From Planctomycetota bacterium (GTDB taxonomy: Bacteria > Planctomycetota > UBA1135 > GCA-002686595): 64,000 bases of DNA. Every line of letters begins with the position of its first letter. The stretch's first letter is position 1. The stretch covers positions 124,001 to 188,000 of the forward strand of contig JABABA010000001.1 in NCBI GenBank assembly GCA_014238415.1. Direction: 5' to 3'. The notes below the pieces were generated by a model. The model had not been told where the DNA came from and ran no database searches. It saw nothing but the letters and a program-made list of their open reading frames with translations. Of the stretch, positions 11,164-19,125 are shown piece after piece. Both the position numbers and the translations under genes were made by a program.

Positions 11164-11772
11164 ATGAAACTGATCCCAAGCACCCTGTTGTTGCTTCTCT
11201 CCTCTTGCGCCCTGCAAGGTACGGTCCCCACCGGGCTCGGTCCCACAAGTTCCCGCTGGAGCGTTGGCTTCAGCGACCTGCAGGTTTCCCACCCGCCTTT
11301 TCAGACGGTGCACGCCAACTGGAAGGACCGCAGACAAGTGCCTTATGTCTACCTTGAAATCCGCGGCAACGAGGCGGACAGGGAGTCGATGATTCCGATC
11401 CTTCAGCAGGAACTGGAGAAACAGGGTCTGGTTGCGGATGGACCACCTTTCTGTCTTTTCTATGTCGTCCCTGGTGTGCCCCCCACCGAATTCCCCAGCA
11501 CAAGGGTTTGCATGCCGGTGCACAGGGAGGTTGAGCCGCTGGCGCCCCTGGAGTTCGGAGTCCTGCCCAGCACAACAGTGGTCTATGGCCTTGCCTCGGG
11601 CGTCAGATCGGATGTGCGCAAGGCATGGACAGGGATCTTTGACTATGTGGAAGGTCAGGATTGGGTCCCTGACGGGCCGCTGCGCGAGATCTACCTTGTG
11701 GCTCCTGGAACTGACCCCACCCCTGCGGATCTGATCAGCGAGGTTCAGGTTCCCGTGCGTAGTGCGCGCTAA
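11164..11772 (+). CDS. Lipoprotein with GyrI-like (effector-binding) domain
   Basis: The start is the ATG giving MKLIPSTLLLLLSSCALQG, a signal peptide with lipobox LSSC; earlier in-frame ATGs lack this. The 202-residue protein then has an unplaced stretch. From about residue 90 it follows the GyrI-like / AraC effector-binding fold: FCLFYVVPG, RVCMPVHREVEPL, an STTVVYGLASGVRSDVRKAW core helix, and the family ending GPLREIYLVAPGTDPTPADL with VQVPVR. In known proteins this domain binds small hydrophobic molecules or DNA gyrase in the cytoplasm; here it would sit on the outer side of a membrane. A ligand-binding or heme-like SOUL-type role is inference. Confidence 0.7.
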   Translation: MKLIPSTLLLLLSSCALQGTVPTGLGPTSSRWSVGFSDLQVSHPPFQTVHANWKDRRQVPYVYLEIRGNEADRESMIPILQQELEKQGLVADGPPFCLFYVVPGVPPTEFPSTRVCMPVHREVEPLAPLEFGVLPSTTVVYGLASGVRSDVRKAWTGIFDYVEGQDWVPDGPLREIYLVAPGTDPTPADLISEVQVPVRSAR

Positions 11773-11795
11773 GGGAAATACAGTGCGGAGGATCT

Positions 11796-11837
11796 GGTGC
11801 GGGATCGGTGGCTGGTCCCAGGTGCCGATTTCGCACC
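11796..11837. terminator. Imperfect hairpin between convergent genes
   Basis: The outer arms GGTGCGGGATCGG and CCGATTTCGCACC match at 11 of 13 positions, with a smaller inner stem. It lies in the 87-base gap between the GyrI-like lipoprotein and the opposing gene. There is no T-tract. A bidirectional terminator is plausible. Confidence 0.5.
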
Positions 11838-11859
11838 CTGGCAGCGTCACATCGGGGAC

Positions 11860-13512
11860 TCATGCATCCGATCGATGTGCGCTCCCCGGATAGACGCTGC
11901 GCACTTCCAGTTGGCTGTCGTCCAGAAGTTTGGCACGTAGCAGATCACCCTGTTGAGCCGAGCGAAGGGCTTCGCTCTTGATTTCGGTACGAAAGGGCAT
12001 GCCCCCTGGACTCGAGACCATCAAACCCGGCAGGCCCCGGGGGTCTTCGCCTTCAATGACCTCGAACAGTTCCCCATCCTGGTCAGGCCTGCAGGGCAGG
12101 CTCTGATTGAGGTCCAGAATCCGCTCCAGGTCGACAAGGTACTCACCTTCACTGCCCTGCCAATCGTCCACCTCAAGGTCTTGTTCTTGGCTGGCCCACC
12201 GGCAAAAGGCCTCGAGCGCTGGAACCAGGTTTTCGATTTGGACGGATTTGACCCGCTGCTCAGGACACCAGAAAAAGAGAAACTGCCGCATGGCCTGGCC
12301 TCCTAGTTCTTCTGGCTGTTCAAAGCCGGCGCCAAACTCAATCAACAGGTCAAGGGAATCAAGCTGTTCCCCGGTCAGCTGGAATTCCTTCGACGCTTGA
12401 GCTTCCCAACGGAACTCTGTCACTATAGCCCTTGTGACTCCACCCGAGGGCAGGGTGCTGACGGGCTCCGCGCCTTCTGAACCGCTCTCCCCAAGTCCCA
12501 GGTCGCGCTCAAGATCGTCCAGCAGCGCCTGCACGTCCCGGCCTTCTGCACGTCCCTGGTCAAAGTCTGCCAGAGCACTGGTCACATCCCGTGGATCGGT
12601 CCTGCGTTCTGCGGACTCCAAGCGCAAACTGTGCCAGGCCGCAGCCAGGACTGCTCGGGCGCGAGTCAAATCCACTTCGGTGTCAAAAGCCAGCTCATCG
12701 AGGATCTCTCCTAGGCGGTCATTGGACCCCAGAACCAGGTTGTCGGCCTTCATGGGTGTCGAGCGTAGGCGTGCGAATGTGTCCTGAATCGCGGACTCGG
12801 GCATCCCGGCTCCGCTCAGGAAGTCTCTGGCAGAGTCAAGGAGATTGCCTGTCGGCGGCGATTCATCGTTCTGGACCGGATCCTGGGTCAAACAGAAGAA
12901 AGCCTGTTCAAGGGTCTGTTGATCGAAGCGTAAAAGAGCAGGCCCCCCATCGCTGCGGCGTCGCGCAAGATCCGCTTCAATCGCTTGATGCACGTCTGCG
13001 CTGCGGAAGACCCCGGCTGCCGGGGATGCAAGAACTGCACCATCGCCATCCGGATGCATGCGTCCGATGATCAGGTCCCCTATCTCCAGGGGGGGCGCTT
13101 CGGAATTGGGGCGCAGAGAGTGTTCCTGCAGGCAACCAAGATCCTCCAACCAGGCAGCACCATCATCGGCCACTCCTCGCACGGAGAAGATTCCAGCGCA
13201 GGAATCCAAGAGAGCTCGCTCCCCCACCTCAGGTTCGGGCAAATGTTGCGCAACCGCTTTGCGCCATTCACCGAGCAGGCGCTCGCAGGGCACGCCCTCC
13301 AGATGGGCGCTGTGGCGCTCAAACAGAAACCATTCCTGATGTCGACGGGCGTTGAGCAGGTCGTCCCCTCGAATCTCGGAGGGCGCACTCATGTGAGAGA
13401 AGAAATCCCCAACACTGCCGGCCAGTTCGGCTTCGAGGGCGGCATTTTGGCGGGCCAGGAGCAGTAATTGCTGGAAACCTAGTTCCAATTCCGTGGGCAT
13501 GAGGGGTGCCAT
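11860..13512 (-). CDS. Large cytoplasmic protein of unknown function
   Basis: A 550-residue acidic protein that I do not recognise. There is no signal peptide or membrane segment. The N-terminal 40 residues are helical (FQQLLLLARQNAALEAELAG). The middle contains PLEIGDLIIGRMHPDGDGA, and the rest is mixed helices rich in Asp, Glu and Leu, with FFWCPEQRVKSVQIENLVPA near residue 430. A second ATG four codons in is an alternative start; AAAGGG sits very close to the first. It stands as a single gene converging on the lipoprotein gene. Codon usage is like its neighbours, so there is no sign of recent transfer. Confidence 0.7.
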   Translation of the reverse strand: MAPLMPTELELGFQQLLLLARQNAALEAELAGSVGDFFSHMSAPSEIRGDDLLNARRHQEWFLFERHSAHLEGVPCERLLGEWRKAVAQHLPEPEVGERALLDSCAGIFSVRGVADDGAAWLEDLGCLQEHSLRPNSEAPPLEIGDLIIGRMHPDGDGAVLASPAAGVFRSADVHQAIEADLARRRSDGGPALLRFDQQTLEQAFFCLTQDPVQNDESPPTGNLLDSARDFLSGAGMPESAIQDTFARLRSTPMKADNLVLGSNDRLGEILDELAFDTEVDLTRARAVLAAAWHSLRLESAERRTDPRDVTSALADFDQGRAEGRDVQALLDDLERDLGLGESGSEGAEPVSTLPSGGVTRAIVTEFRWEAQASKEFQLTGEQLDSLDLLIEFGAGFEQPEELGGQAMRQFLFFWCPEQRVKSVQIENLVPALEAFCRWASQEQDLEVDDWQGSEGEYLVDLERILDLNQSLPCRPDQDGELFEVIEGEDPRGLPGLMVSSPGGMPFRTEIKSEALRSAQQGDLLRAKLLDDSQLEVRSVYPGSAHRSDA

Positions 13513-13597
13513 AGCCCTTTAGTTTAGCCCAGAGGGAGCCGTTCGGGCAATCGATGGGGCTCTTGGATTGATCAGGGGGGAATGCCATGATGATCCC

Positions 13598-14206
13598 GTG
13601 CAAGCCCAAGAAATCTCTGAGCATTTGCAGGCCTCCAGCGTCGTTGCTCTGGCCTGGGTCGACCAACTGGGATTGGGCCTGGCTGGGCTGTTCTTGGTGC
13701 TTGGGATCTGGCGTGGCTTGTGGGGTCAGGTTCTTCGGCTCTTCGGTCTGGTGGTTGCAGTGGCTGTAGCTCGACAATTGTTCCTTCCGCTTGGGGAGGT
13801 CCTGGAGGGGTGGGGCCTGGGGTTGGGCACTACCTTGTCCGGGACCTTGGCCTGGTTTCTGATTTTCATCTCGGTCATGCTGTTTGTGGCCATGCTGGCT
13901 CGCCTGGGCCAGGAGGCTCTGGCAGCCATGCAGTTGGGCCTTTGGGATCGGGCTGGAGGAGCCCTGGCTGGTTGCCTGACCGGTTTGCTGCTGCACGCAG
14001 TGCTCTTGTTTGTGATGTCCGTATTGGCCCCCGAGGTCTGGGTCAAGGGCACCCTTGAAGACACTTACTCGCGCACACTGTTGGAAAAATTCCAGGTCCT
14101 GGCTCAACAGGCCCTGGACGCAGCTGAGGAACAAGTGGATCTTGAGGATCTGGGAACCGGCGAGGACAACCCTGCGGCGAGCGACTCAAACAAGATTGAC
14201 GGCTAG
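13598..14206 (+). CDS. CvpA-like membrane protein
   Basis: About 202 residues with four hydrophobic segments in the CvpA/colicin V production family pattern. The first is VDQLGLGLAGLFLVLGIWRG, whose 'x-G-x-x-R/K-G' turn is typical. It is followed by VLRLFGLVVAVAVA, TLAWFLIFISVMLFVAML and the Gly-rich GGALAGCLTGLLLHAVLLFV. CvpA proteins act in the inner membrane and are linked to envelope stress and secretion. The C-terminal 60 residues are hydrophilic and acidic. A GTG start is used because no in-frame ATG exists before the first membrane helix; a TTG at 13568 is the alternative. It ends just upstream of the cobalamin riboswitch. Confidence 0.72.
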   Translation: MQAQEISEHLQASSVVALAWVDQLGLGLAGLFLVLGIWRGLWGQVLRLFGLVVAVAVARQLFLPLGEVLEGWGLGLGTTLSGTLAWFLIFISVMLFVAMLARLGQEALAAMQLGLWDRAGGALAGCLTGLLLHAVLLFVMSVLAPEVWVKGTLEDTYSRTLLEKFQVLAQQALDAAEEQVDLEDLGTGEDNPAASDSNKIDG

Positions 14207-14218
14207 GGCGATCTTGGG

Positions 14219-14247
14219 TTGACTTAGGCAAGGGGCGATGTGAGAGT
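14219..14247 (+). promoter_or_regulatory. Possible promoter of the riboswitch transcript
   Basis: TTGACT (14219-14224) is followed after 17 bases by GAGAGT, whose second and sixth bases fit a -10 box. Transcription would begin about eight bases before the riboswitch core. The -35 box is good and the -10 box poor. Confidence 0.35.
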
Positions 14248-14261
14248 AGTCCCTTCAAAAT

Positions 14262-14356
14262 TTGTCAGGTGCCCCATGCGGGGGAAGTTCGTGTGATTCG
14301 AACGCGGTCCCGCCACTGTGAAGTCCATCCATTGGACTGAGCCAGGATTCTCGCTG
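14262..14356 (+). promoter_or_regulatory. Cobalamin riboswitch, short (class II-like) form
   Basis: Conserved blocks of the cobalamin family appear in order. GGTGCCCC comes first, then GGGGGAAG (14280-14287), then a GTTCG/CGAAC stem (14287-14303). The B12-box core CGGTCCCGCCACTGTGA follows, then a small stem AGTCC/GGACT around a seven-base loop (14322-14340), and GAGCCAGGA at 14339-14347. The bulky peripheral arm of the classical AdoCbl form is replaced by this small hairpin, as in class II / AdoCbl-variant riboswitches. A GC-rich hairpin (GACCCCCGGGGTC, near 14366) just downstream may be part of the expression platform. The only gene that follows in the sense direction before a new promoter is the secreted propeller-like protein starting at 14474. 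Confidence 0.88.
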
Positions 14357-14473
14357 TGGCACCGGGACCCCCGGGGTCTTGTTCAGTACCAGTCTTGTCT
14401 GAAGAGTGTTTCTTTGGGGCGGTACAGCATCAGGTTCCCGGGTCTTTTCAGCGGAGCACTGATTGGATCACCC

Positions 14474-15811
14474 ATGAAACCCTCTTTCTCAGTTCGTGTC
14501 CTTGGAGGCACCCTTTCTTTGGCGCCGGCTTTGTCGGCCATTCTCTTTTTCGCACCAGGCGCCCAGGCCCAAACTGTTGCTCGCCCCGGTTATCAAGTGA
14601 TGGACACTTCACCTGTGCCCCTGGGCGCGGCCGTGAGTTCCCTGACCGATGGCCGCTATGTGACCTTTGATGGGGCGACTGTGGATCTTTGGGATTCTGC
14701 TGGAACACACCAGTTGAGTCTCGGGTCGTTCCCAAGTCCCGTTTTTGCGAGCTTCATCGCAGTCCATCCGGACCAGACAACGGCCATTCTGGGTGAGAGC
14801 ACCCATGGAGAAATCTACTCCATTGACCTCAACGGCGGCGGCATGCTGCTGCTGGCCCAGGCGACCTTCAACTACGCCGTGTGCTACGACCCGGATGGGA
14901 GTCGGGCTTGGATCTCGGCCGCCCTGGGTGGCTGGGGTGCAGGCAACGACCTCCTGGAACTCGATCTGGCTACAGGACTTCTGACTCCCCGTGCGCATGT
15001 GGTGGGCCCATCGGGTCCCCTGGCCACAGACAGGGCTGGCAACCTCTATTACGGCACTCAGTACGACGGGTGGCCCGTGCCCCCGGATACCCAGAACCTG
15101 ATTCGCTTTGAGGCCAGTGATCTTCAGGGTCCGGGCCTGCTGACTGAACTGGACGCGACTGTGTTGATCAGTCGATTGGATGGCACCAGCGGAATCGTGG
15201 TCGATGAGCCTGGCGGGAGCATGTTTGTGGTGGAAAGCGACCCTTCCGGGGGCGCAGAGAACATCTTGCGCCGCTACGACCTTGCGGGCAATTTGCAGGA
15301 CGATGTCCTTGCGGCCACTGCCTGGCTCAACGCCCTTGAACTGGTGCCCTCAGCGAGCCCTTCGATTCTGGCCCCCTATCAACCTCTGGGGGCTGAGTTG
15401 CGGCTGGGAAGCACGGATTTCAACTTCGGGGTCAGTGAACGGCTCATTCTGGAGAGCAAGCGTTGTGGTATTTCCTTCAGTGGCCCCAGCGGCCCTGCCA
15501 CTGGGCCCGCCCTGGTGACCGTGAGCGATGTGCCCCAGGGCGGCAGTGCCTCGATCATGCTGACCCGCACGGCATTCTTGACATCTCGCGAGTATCAGGT
15601 TGATTTGGGTTGGGGCGTGCCGGCGTTCTTGATGACCCAGCCCGCGCTGATTTTGCGCCGCACGATCCCCTTGGCCGCGGGTACCAGTGGCGAGGTCCAA
15701 CTGTCCTACACCCAGCCAGACTTCATGTTCGGCGTGGTGGGCTATCAGGCCGTGATCCATGACGCCCAGGGTGTACCCGTGGGAACCAGCGAGATCGTCA
15801 TCAACGACTGA
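14474..15811 (+). CDS. Secreted beta-propeller-like protein under B12 riboswitch control
   Basis: A 445-residue protein with a cleavable signal peptide (hydrophobic core, then PGAQAQTV with an AxA site); no lipobox. Residues about 45 to 300 show repeated four-stranded blade-like units: SSLTDGRYVTFDGATVDLWD, AVHPDQTTAILGEST, CYDPDGSRAWISAALGG, LATDRAGNLYYGTQYDG and IVVDEPGGSMFVVESD. This resembles NHL/YncE-type propellers. The last 130 residues form a separate beta-rich domain. The start is chosen because it gives the signal peptide; the frame remains open upstream through the riboswitch, which is not coding. Because B12 represses genes behind such riboswitches, this protein should be made when B12 is scarce. 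A corrinoid-capturing role, as in the propeller lipoprotein BtuG of Bacteroides, is inference only. Confidence 0.8.
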   Translation: MKPSFSVRVLGGTLSLAPALSAILFFAPGAQAQTVARPGYQVMDTSPVPLGAAVSSLTDGRYVTFDGATVDLWDSAGTHQLSLGSFPSPVFASFIAVHPDQTTAILGESTHGEIYSIDLNGGGMLLLAQATFNYAVCYDPDGSRAWISAALGGWGAGNDLLELDLATGLLTPRAHVVGPSGPLATDRAGNLYYGTQYDGWPVPPDTQNLIRFEASDLQGPGLLTELDATVLISRLDGTSGIVVDEPGGSMFVVESDPSGGAENILRRYDLAGNLQDDVLAATAWLNALELVPSASPSILAPYQPLGAELRLGSTDFNFGVSERLILESKRCGISFSGPSGPATGPALVTVSDVPQGGSASIMLTRTAFLTSREYQVDLGWGVPAFLMTQPALILRRTIPLAAGTSGEVQLSYTQPDFMFGVVGYQAVIHDAQGVPVGTSEIVIND

Positions 15812-15869
15812 TCTAGGAGGCATCCTCCAGGATTGCTGGCCCGGGGCCTGTTGCAGGGCCCGGGGGACG

Positions 15870-15899
15870 TTGACACGGGGCCCTTGTACCGCCTATCCC
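15870..15899 (+). promoter_or_regulatory. Promoter of the GT39-type gene
   Basis: TTGACA (15870-15875) is followed after 18 bases by TATCCC (15894-15899), 25 bases before the ATG. The -10 lies inside direct repeat copy A. The other repeat copy lacks the TTGACA. Confidence 0.5.
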
Positions 15900-15900
15900 C
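15877..15900. repeat. Direct repeat, copy A
   Basis: GGGGCCCTTGTACC followed by GCCTATCCCC. It matches copy B at 17854-17878 except for one extra C and one C/T change. The pair brackets the glycosyltransferase gene and a truncated gene, with weak similarity continuing for about 30 bases beyond each copy. Confidence 0.75.
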
Positions 15901-15924
15901 AACGTGATTGGCTATTGTGGGCCT

Positions 15925-17697
15925 ATGAGCAAGCGTTCGACGCCCTGGGTGTGGGCCCTGCTAGTAGGAATCACCCTTCTGCTCGGGTGGACACGAACCC
16001 TGGGCCTGGGCGCCATGCTGCCCCAGCAGCGGGAACCAGATCCTTACTGCGTCTACCAAGCAGAGTTCCTGCAAGCCCGGGCGGCGGGCGAGGTCGGGGG
16101 GGTCACGGAGTACTTCGGCGCGGGCAAGGAGCGATTTTTCTACTACTACCCCCTGCACCTCGCGCGCCTGTGGATGCTCGGGTCACCGCCAAAGCCCGCA
16201 GCCGTCAGGCTCGAAGCCGAGACTCTCCCCGAGCACCTTGCGGCCGCGCGGGAACCTCTCCTGCGCGGCAGGCTTTGGTGCGCCTGGTCCTCGGCTCTGA
16301 TCGTGCCCGCAGTGTTCCTCTTGGCCCGGCGCTTCTTGACGCTTTGGCCAGCACTCCTGGCTGCAGCCTTGGCTGGAACGTCCTTGCTTCACCTGGTCGC
16401 GGCCGGTCAGGCCAAGCCCCACGCGTTCGCCGCGACCGCCATCGCATGGGGGCTATGGGGCGCGACCTGTCTCCGGCGCCACCCCGGTCCCGCGGCCATG
16501 CTCGGCGCGGGACTCTTGTTCGCCCTCGGAGTTTGCTCGATGCACTACAGCGGGGTGTTGCTCGGTGCGGGGGCCGCGGCGTTCTTCCTGCGCGATCGCC
16601 ACCCCCAGGGCGCCCGCGTCCTCATGTGGGCGCTCCCCGTCGTGGTGCTGTGCCTTGTGTACGTGTGGTCCAGCCCCGGTTTCCTCATTCCACCACCTGA
16701 GGGCAGCCAACAGTCCTACGAGGGTTTCCGGATCGAGGACGGCACCCTGATCGGGCTTGGACACAGAATCGACCTCAGCCTGTTCACCATGAGGCACCCG
16801 CTACGACCGCTCACCTGGCTCTGGTGGAACGACCCCGCACTCCTGGTACTGGCGGGCGCCGGGCTGGTCGTGGCGCTGATGGCCGCACGTGGGCTTGATC
16901 GAGAGCGCCGGCGAGACGCAGCCGTCCTGCTAGCCCACGCCTTGCCCTACCTGGTGTGCCTGGCCATCTACAACGAGACCACCGACCGCTACATGCTCCC
17001 GCTCCTCCCGCACCTTTCCGTGCTGGGTGCCGCTGGCGTCGCCTGGTTCGTGCGCGCGCTGGGGAGTCGCCTGCACCGCAGCCAAGCCTGGATCGCCGCC
17101 GGCTCCGCTGCGCTAGCTCTGACCGTGCCCGTCATCGGACAAGCTGCGTTGCTGCGGCTCCGGCTGCGCCCAGATACCAGCGAAATGGCACAGCGCTGGA
17201 TTCAGGAGCACGTGCCCGCCGACCAAGCCGTCGGCGTCGGTCCCGGGGTGGCGCTGCCCTTGATTGTCCATCCCGACGACCTCGAGGCCGTTTTGGCGGG
17301 CTGGCCCGACAACTCCTGGCTTCGGTACCAGGTCGACCTCGGCGAGCACCTTGCCTCGATCGATGGACGCCACCTCGTGCCCCTCCTGTTAGCGGACAAG
17401 CGGGTCGCCCGGCAATTGGTCAAGCCCGACTCCGGCCGCGCGTGGCTGCGCTACCTGGGGGTGGCCTACATAGCCCTCGAGGACAGCCAGCGTACTCGCG
17501 CCCTGGGGAGGGCCTTCAGGGACCTGCGCGCGGTCTTGAAAGCCGAGGGCCGCATCGTGCACCGGGCCTTTCCACGCAGGGGACCCCAGAACCCCTTCCT
17601 CGATTTCGGCAACAAGCCCGAGATGCTGCGGCGCACCTTGAGCCAGGAACGACTCGGGCCTCCGATCGAGATTTGGAAGCTGCGGGAAGAGCCCTAG
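15925..17697 (+). CDS. GT39-type (GT-C fold) membrane glycosyltransferase
   Basis: A 590-residue polytopic membrane protein. One N-terminal helix (PWVWALLVGITLLLGW) is followed by a first outer loop with an acidic pair in REPDPYCVYQAEF, as in GT-C enzymes that use polyprenyl-phosphate sugars. About ten hydrophobic segments follow, including VFLLARRFLTLWPALLAAAL, RHPGPAAMLGAGLLFALGV and AVLLAHALPYLVCLAIYNET. The C-terminal 170 residues are soluble. These features match the PMT/ArnT-like family that transfers a sugar from a lipid carrier to protein or lipid. The gene is richer in G/C at third positions than its neighbours. It lies between two direct repeats beside a glycosyltransferase fragment, suggesting acquisition. 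Acceptor and sugar are unknown. Confidence 0.82.
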   Translation: MSKRSTPWVWALLVGITLLLGWTRTLGLGAMLPQQREPDPYCVYQAEFLQARAAGEVGGVTEYFGAGKERFFYYYPLHLARLWMLGSPPKPAAVRLEAETLPEHLAAAREPLLRGRLWCAWSSALIVPAVFLLARRFLTLWPALLAAALAGTSLLHLVAAGQAKPHAFAATAIAWGLWGATCLRRHPGPAAMLGAGLLFALGVCSMHYSGVLLGAGAAAFFLRDRHPQGARVLMWALPVVVLCLVYVWSSPGFLIPPPEGSQQSYEGFRIEDGTLIGLGHRIDLSLFTMRHPLRPLTWLWWNDPALLVLAGAGLVVALMAARGLDRERRRDAAVLLAHALPYLVCLAIYNETTDRYMLPLLPHLSVLGAAGVAWFVRALGSRLHRSQAWIAAGSAALALTVPVIGQAALLRLRLRPDTSEMAQRWIQEHVPADQAVGVGPGVALPLIVHPDDLEAVLAGWPDNSWLRYQVDLGEHLASIDGRHLVPLLLADKRVARQLVKPDSGRAWLRYLGVAYIALEDSQRTRALGRAFRDLRAVLKAEGRIVHRAFPRRGPQNPFLDFGNKPEMLRRTLSQERLGPPIEIWKLREEP

Positions 17698-17853
17698 GCC
17701 TCGCCCGCGGGTCGCTTCAGTACGGCCTCGACCTCCGTGAAGGTGCCCTCGCGAGTGAACGTATCCCGCCGGGTCAGGCTTGCGTCCACGAAGCGTCGGC
17801 CCAGGGCCTCGTCACCCAGGAGTTTGTCCAAGGCCGCGCTGGGGTCGCTCGGC
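17694..17853 (-). pseudogene. Glycosyltransferase C-terminal remnant
   Basis: On the minus strand about 50 codons end in a TAG that overlaps the stop of the GT39-type gene. They read LDKLLGDEALGRRF, then TRREDTF-like residues, then FTEVEAVLKRPAGEA. This resembles the last helices of family-4 glycosyltransferases (LL-x-D-x-x-L-x-x-R ... F-T/S-W ... V). The frame loses sense within repeat copy B and meets a TAG, and no start codon is present, so the gene is truncated there. The tail-to-tail overlap suggests that both genes came together from a donor locus. The family call rests on a short stretch. Confidence 0.5.
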
Positions 17854-17878
17854 GGGGCCCCTTGTACTGCCTATCCCC
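17854..17878. repeat. Direct repeat, copy B
   Basis: GGGGCCCCTTGTAC followed by TGCCTATCCCC, the partner of copy A at 15877-15900. It sits exactly where the glycosyltransferase remnant loses its reading frame, as expected of a recombination or insertion junction. Confidence 0.75.
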
Positions 17879-18217
17879 GGGGGAATGTGTGAGGATGGGC
17901 CACTGTTCTCAATGAAGAATGGACAAGCCTGGTCAAACTCTGGCTACCACCTGAGAGTCCCTTGTGCCTACCATCCAATCGTGTTTTGTCGAACAGTACC
18001 GGGGTCGGCCAGAAACGTGCTATTGCTGGTCTTCGTTGTTGGTCTGCCCATCCTGGTGGGAGTTAGCCTGCGTTATTCTCCTGAACCTGTACTGCATTAT
18101 AGGTAATCGTAGCGTGCGCCCGCACACACGGCCCCAGGAGCACCTACGGCTACACTCCACCGGGCCGCCCTTCCTCCTATGTGCGGGCCGGCCTATTCTC
18201 TGGCGCAGGGGCCGGGC
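17879..18217. other. Non-coding or decayed region after the repeat
   Basis: About 340 bases with lower GC than the flanks. One weak plus-strand open frame (17912-18106, 64 codons) encodes a single hydrophobic stretch, NVLLLVFVVGLPILVGVSLR. It begins at the same distance from repeat copy B as the GT39-type gene does from copy A. It may be the relic of a second membrane protein gene; no ribosome site is seen. Confidence 0.4.
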
Positions 18218-18511
18218 TTACTCTTCGAGTTCGACTGCGGTGACCCAGGGCAGGCGCTCCTTCAGCTTAGGCGCCACAGCACCTTGCAGAGTCAAGATGC
18301 TGGCTCCGCAGCCGTTGCAGGCGCCATGGGCTCGCAGCAATACCCTCCCATCTGGAGTGATGCGAATCAGGGTCAGGTCCCCCCCGTCCGCTTGGAAGGC
18401 GGGACGCAATTCCGCAAGGATTTCATCCACTGCGGCACCGTTGGCGTCATGGGCTGGAGTGCGCTGCTTGAGAAAGCGGCCCAGCAGGGGGACTCTGTCC
18501 AAACGCATCAT
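18218..18511 (-). CDS. NifU-like C-terminal domain protein (Fe-S scaffold)
   Basis: A 97-residue protein consisting of little more than the NifU/Nfu scaffold domain: VDEILAELRPAFQADGGDLTLIRI followed by a beta strand and HGACNGCGASILTLQ. The two cysteines of CxxC bind a bridging [4Fe-4S] cluster between two monomers in this family. It would help deliver clusters to apo-proteins; the SdhB and other Fe-S proteins of the cell are candidate clients. The start is the ATG that overlaps the TGA of the upstream gene (ATGATG), which implies translational coupling to the histidine-phosphotransferase-like protein. No IscU, IscS or SufB genes are in the window. Confidence 0.85.
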   Translation of the reverse strand: MMRLDRVPLLGRFLKQRTPAHDANGAAVDEILAELRPAFQADGGDLTLIRITPDGRVLLRAHGACNGCGASILTLQGAVAPKLKERLPWVTAVELEE

Positions 18512-19080
18512 GGGTGACTCATGTATTGAGCTGGTAGCAAAAGGTCGGCTCCCGGGCCGTCGGTTCTGTCTACTAACGTGGCTCCCGGCACTTGTTCCAC
18601 ATATTCGGCCGGATTGCATCCGGGCACAACAAGGCGCCAGCCATCTGTTTCAGCGCGGAAATGCCATGCGCCGGGGTAGGGTTGATCTCCCACCTGCCAA
18701 AGCAGACTGCCCACAACCCAGGGGACGGACCAACCATCAGGGGTGCAGCCCATCAAGCGTGGGAGGGACGCAGGGGCTGTGGGCAGGGGTCGTTCCTCAC
18801 GCCTGGCAGCCTTTGTAACCAGGGATACAATCCAATCAAGGCCCGCCTGCTCGCGTCGAGCCAGCAATACATCATGGCCCCCCGCCGCGCCGAGCACTCC
18901 AAGCAGCCAGCCCAGTCGTTGTGCATCGTTTCCTGCCCGGGCCAGGTCATCTTCATGGCTGGCGAGTAGTGCTTCGCCGTCTGCCATAGTGGTCAGGGCA
19001 TGCAGACCCGTCAGCAACTGGGTGGTGTTGGCCAACTCGTGCAGCAGAGTAGGCAACAGCGCTCGGGCCAGGGTGTCCAT
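18508..19080 (-). CDS. Histidine phosphotransferase-like protein (degenerate kinase)
   Basis: The start is the ATG 45 bases after the tRNA-Leu; the longer open frame runs through the tRNA and is not real. The 190-residue product opens with an H-box-like helix, LLPTLLHELANTTQLLTGLH, with His14 followed by Glu and Asn as in histidine kinase dimerisation domains. A second helix follows (RAGNDAQRLGWLLGVLG). The rest, WIVSLVTKAARREERPLP and WVVGSLLWQVGD, looks like a worn ATPase domain without N or G boxes. Size and layout match two-domain phosphotransferases such as ChpT or Spo0B. The role is inferred. Its stop overlaps the NifU-like gene start. Confidence 0.6.
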   Translation of the reverse strand: MDTLARALLPTLLHELANTTQLLTGLHALTTMADGEALLASHEDDLARAGNDAQRLGWLLGVLGAAGGHDVLLARREQAGLDWIVSLVTKAARREERPLPTAPASLPRLMGCTPDGWSVPWVVGSLLWQVGDQPYPGAWHFRAETDGWRLVVPGCNPAEYVEQVPGATLVDRTDGPGADLLLPAQYMSHP

Positions 19081-19125
19081 TGGATCGGGTTGATTCGCGT
19101 GTTGCCCGCCCAAAAGAAAAGCGGG

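Noticed and set aside
10696..11850. Long minus-strand open frame opposite the GyrI-like lipoprotein gene
   Set aside because: Its residues lack family or signal features, and the plus strand carries a clear lipobox and the effector-binding fold.
17964..18818. Plus-strand open frame of 284 codons
   Set aside because: It lies opposite the NifU-type and phosphotransferase-like genes and is rich in Arg, Ser and Trp without any fold; a shadow frame.
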